From JBAWAP01 sp049589355 (GTDB lineage: Bacteria; Chloroflexota; Anaerolineae; VGOG01): DNA of 5,670 bases. How positions within the stretch are numbered: the first letter of the stretch is position 1; the number at the start of each line of letters is the position of its first letter. Below the pieces are notes generated by a model. That model saw only the letters and a list, made by a program, of their open reading frames with translations. It was not told the origin of the DNA and made no database searches. The position numbers and the translations under genes are program-made. The DNA lies in NCBI GenBank assembly GCA_049589355.1, contig JBAWAP010000378.1, positions 1-5,670 on the forward strand, read 5' to 3'. Shown piece by piece: positions 4,878 through 5,670 of the stretch.

Positions 4878-5624
4878 TCACTCCTTTCTCTTTCTGGGCA
4901 TTGTGCCTGACTCTATCGCTTCCCGCAACTCCAGTGCTCCACTGTACAGCGCCTGGCCGATGATGACGCCCTCCACCCCGCTCGCCTCGGCCTCTTTGAG
5001 GCGACGCAGGTCATCCAATGAGGAAACGCCGCCGGAGGCGATAACCTTCAACCCTGTACGCTGAGCCAACTCCCTGACGGCCTCGACGTTGACTCCGCAG
5101 AGCATCCCGTCGCGGGCGATGTCGGTATAAACGACGCGCTCCACGCCCAGTTCCTTCACTCGAAGAGCCAGTTCAGTGGCGGTCACCGATGAGACCTCCT
5201 GCCATCCGTGGGTAGCTACCTTTTCCCTTCGAGCATCAATGCCTACTACGATTCTCTCCGCTCCAAAGCGCTTGACAGCCTCAGCCACTAAACTCGGCTC
5301 TTCCACCGCTACCGTCCCCAAGATGACCCGCGCCAGGCCTAGCCCCAGCGCCTCCTCGATGTCGGCCATGGTGCGCAAGCCGCCACCCAACTGGACGGGA
5401 ATCCCCACCGCAACTGCTATCTCCTTCACCACTCGTAGATTCGCTGAAGCCTGGTCGAAAGCGCCATCGAGGTTCACCACGTGAAGCCACTCGGCGCCTT
5501 GAGAGACCCAGTGCTCGGCCATGGCCACGGGATCATCGGAGAAGACGGTTTCCACTTCGGGGCGACCCTGGCGCAGGCGGACACACCTCCCTTGACGCAG
5601 ATCAATGGCAGGAAAGACGATCAT
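4878..5624 (-). CDS. hisA: ProFAR isomerase (HisA)
   Basis: HisA catalyses the Amadori rearrangement of ProFAR to PRFAR, the fourth histidine step, in the cytoplasm. The full 248-aa (beta/alpha)8 barrel is present. Motifs in order are FPAIDLRQGRCVRL with catalytic D8, LHVVNLDGAF, VQLGGGLRT (first phosphate site), VILGTVAVEEP, VVGIDARR with the second acid D130, VVYTDIARDGMLCGVN (D168, R171, D172), VIASGGVSS (second phosphate site) and GVIIGQALYSG. D130 followed by A-R and the YTDIARDG motif separate it from HisF. The start is firm because an in-frame TAA lies just three codons upstream of the ATG; no good ribosome site is seen at normal distance. The tail (MPRKRKE) is basic, and its codons contain the ribosome site of the next gene. 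A TrpF/PriA-like double role cannot be judged from the sequence. Confidence 0.97.
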   Translation of the reverse strand: MIVFPAIDLRQGRCVRLRQGRPEVETVFSDDPVAMAEHWVSQGAEWLHVVNLDGAFDQASANLRVVKEIAVAVGIPVQLGGGLRTMADIEEALGLGLARVILGTVAVEEPSLVAEAVKRFGAERIVVGIDARREKVATHGWQEVSSVTATELALRVKELGVERVVYTDIARDGMLCGVNVEAVRELAQRTGLKVIASGGVSSLDDLRRLKEAEASGVEGVIIGQALYSGALELREAIESGTMPRKRKE

Positions 5625-5636
5625 GGCTGCTTACCC

Positions 5637-5653
5637 AAGACCTCCGAGGTCTT
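5637..5653. repeat. Short perfect palindrome upstream of hisA
   Basis: AAGACCTCCGAGGTCTT has 8-bp arms around a single central base and lies 13 bp before the hisA start codon. It could be a small dispersed palindrome, an operator-like site or a weak hairpin in the mRNA leader. There is no following T-run, so a terminator is unlikely. The GGAGGT it contains on the minus strand is about 15 nt from the ATG, too far for a normal ribosome site. The rest of the right edge (5654-5670) is too short to interpret. Confidence 0.55.
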
Positions 5654-5670
5654 ACAGAGCAACCTCGCCC

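Noticed and set aside
4612..5064. 150-residue plus-strand ORF opposite hisA and the small membrane gene
   Set aside because: It is Ser/Thr/Ala/Pro-rich, antisense to the well-supported hisA, and has no ribosome site or motif.
5621..5670. C-terminus of an upstream gene overlapping the hisA start (a frame ending in TGA at 5623-5621)
   Set aside because: Only about 15 codons are visible, they match no known His protein end, and a palindrome lies in the same stretch; the data are too few to call a gene.

Overview
The window is one face of a bacterial amino-acid/purine biosynthesis locus. Every gene I can support lies on the minus strand, so transcription runs from the right end to the left: hisA (5624-4878), a small membrane protein (4871-4647), hisF (4490-3708), hisI (3690-3325), hisE (3224-2937), an HD-domain-like protein (2910-2383), purH (2318-756) and the first 167 codons of hisD (502 to the left edge). 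The proteins are ordinary mesophile-to-moderate-thermophile bacterial versions. Monofunctional hisI and hisE, a hisA-hisF-hisI-hisE order, purH inside the cluster and many short tandem repeats would fit a Chloroflexota-like (Anaerolineae-type) genome. That taxonomic guess is inference; no marker in the window fixes it.

Pathway logic: HisE and HisI convert phosphoribosyl-ATP to ProFAR, HisA isomerises it to PRFAR, and HisF, with the glutaminase HisH that is not in this window, makes imidazole glycerol phosphate plus AICAR. PurH takes AICAR on to IMP, so the by-product of the histidine branch is returned to purine synthesis by a gene in the same gene string. HisD performs the last two oxidations to histidine. 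hisG, hisB, hisC and hisH are not visible and may lie outside the window.

Layout: hisA to the small membrane gene is a tight 6-nt junction. A 156-bp gap before hisF holds only a doubtful 26-residue hydrophobic ORF. hisF and hisI are 17 nt apart. hisI to hisE is 100 bp, filled by a strong GC-rich hairpin repeat. hisE to the HD gene is 26 nt and HD to purH is 64 bp. purH to hisD is 253 bp, filled by a large imperfect palindrome and a 7-bp tandem repeat.

The most unusual property is the short-period tandem DNA inside and beside the genes. A degenerate 8-bp repeat (GGGAGCAR) sits in frame in the middle of purH and at the very N-terminus of hisI. A 7-bp repeat (AAATCCC) sits in frame in a loop of hisF. 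A related-looking 7-bp repeat precedes hisD. These units contain no stop codon in any frame on either strand, which may explain how they are tolerated inside essential biosynthetic genes. I found no RNA genes, CRISPR array, insertion sequence, riboswitch or convincing intrinsic terminator. Nothing here amounts to a new defence or mobile system; the HD-like protein and the small membrane protein are the two genes without an assigned role.
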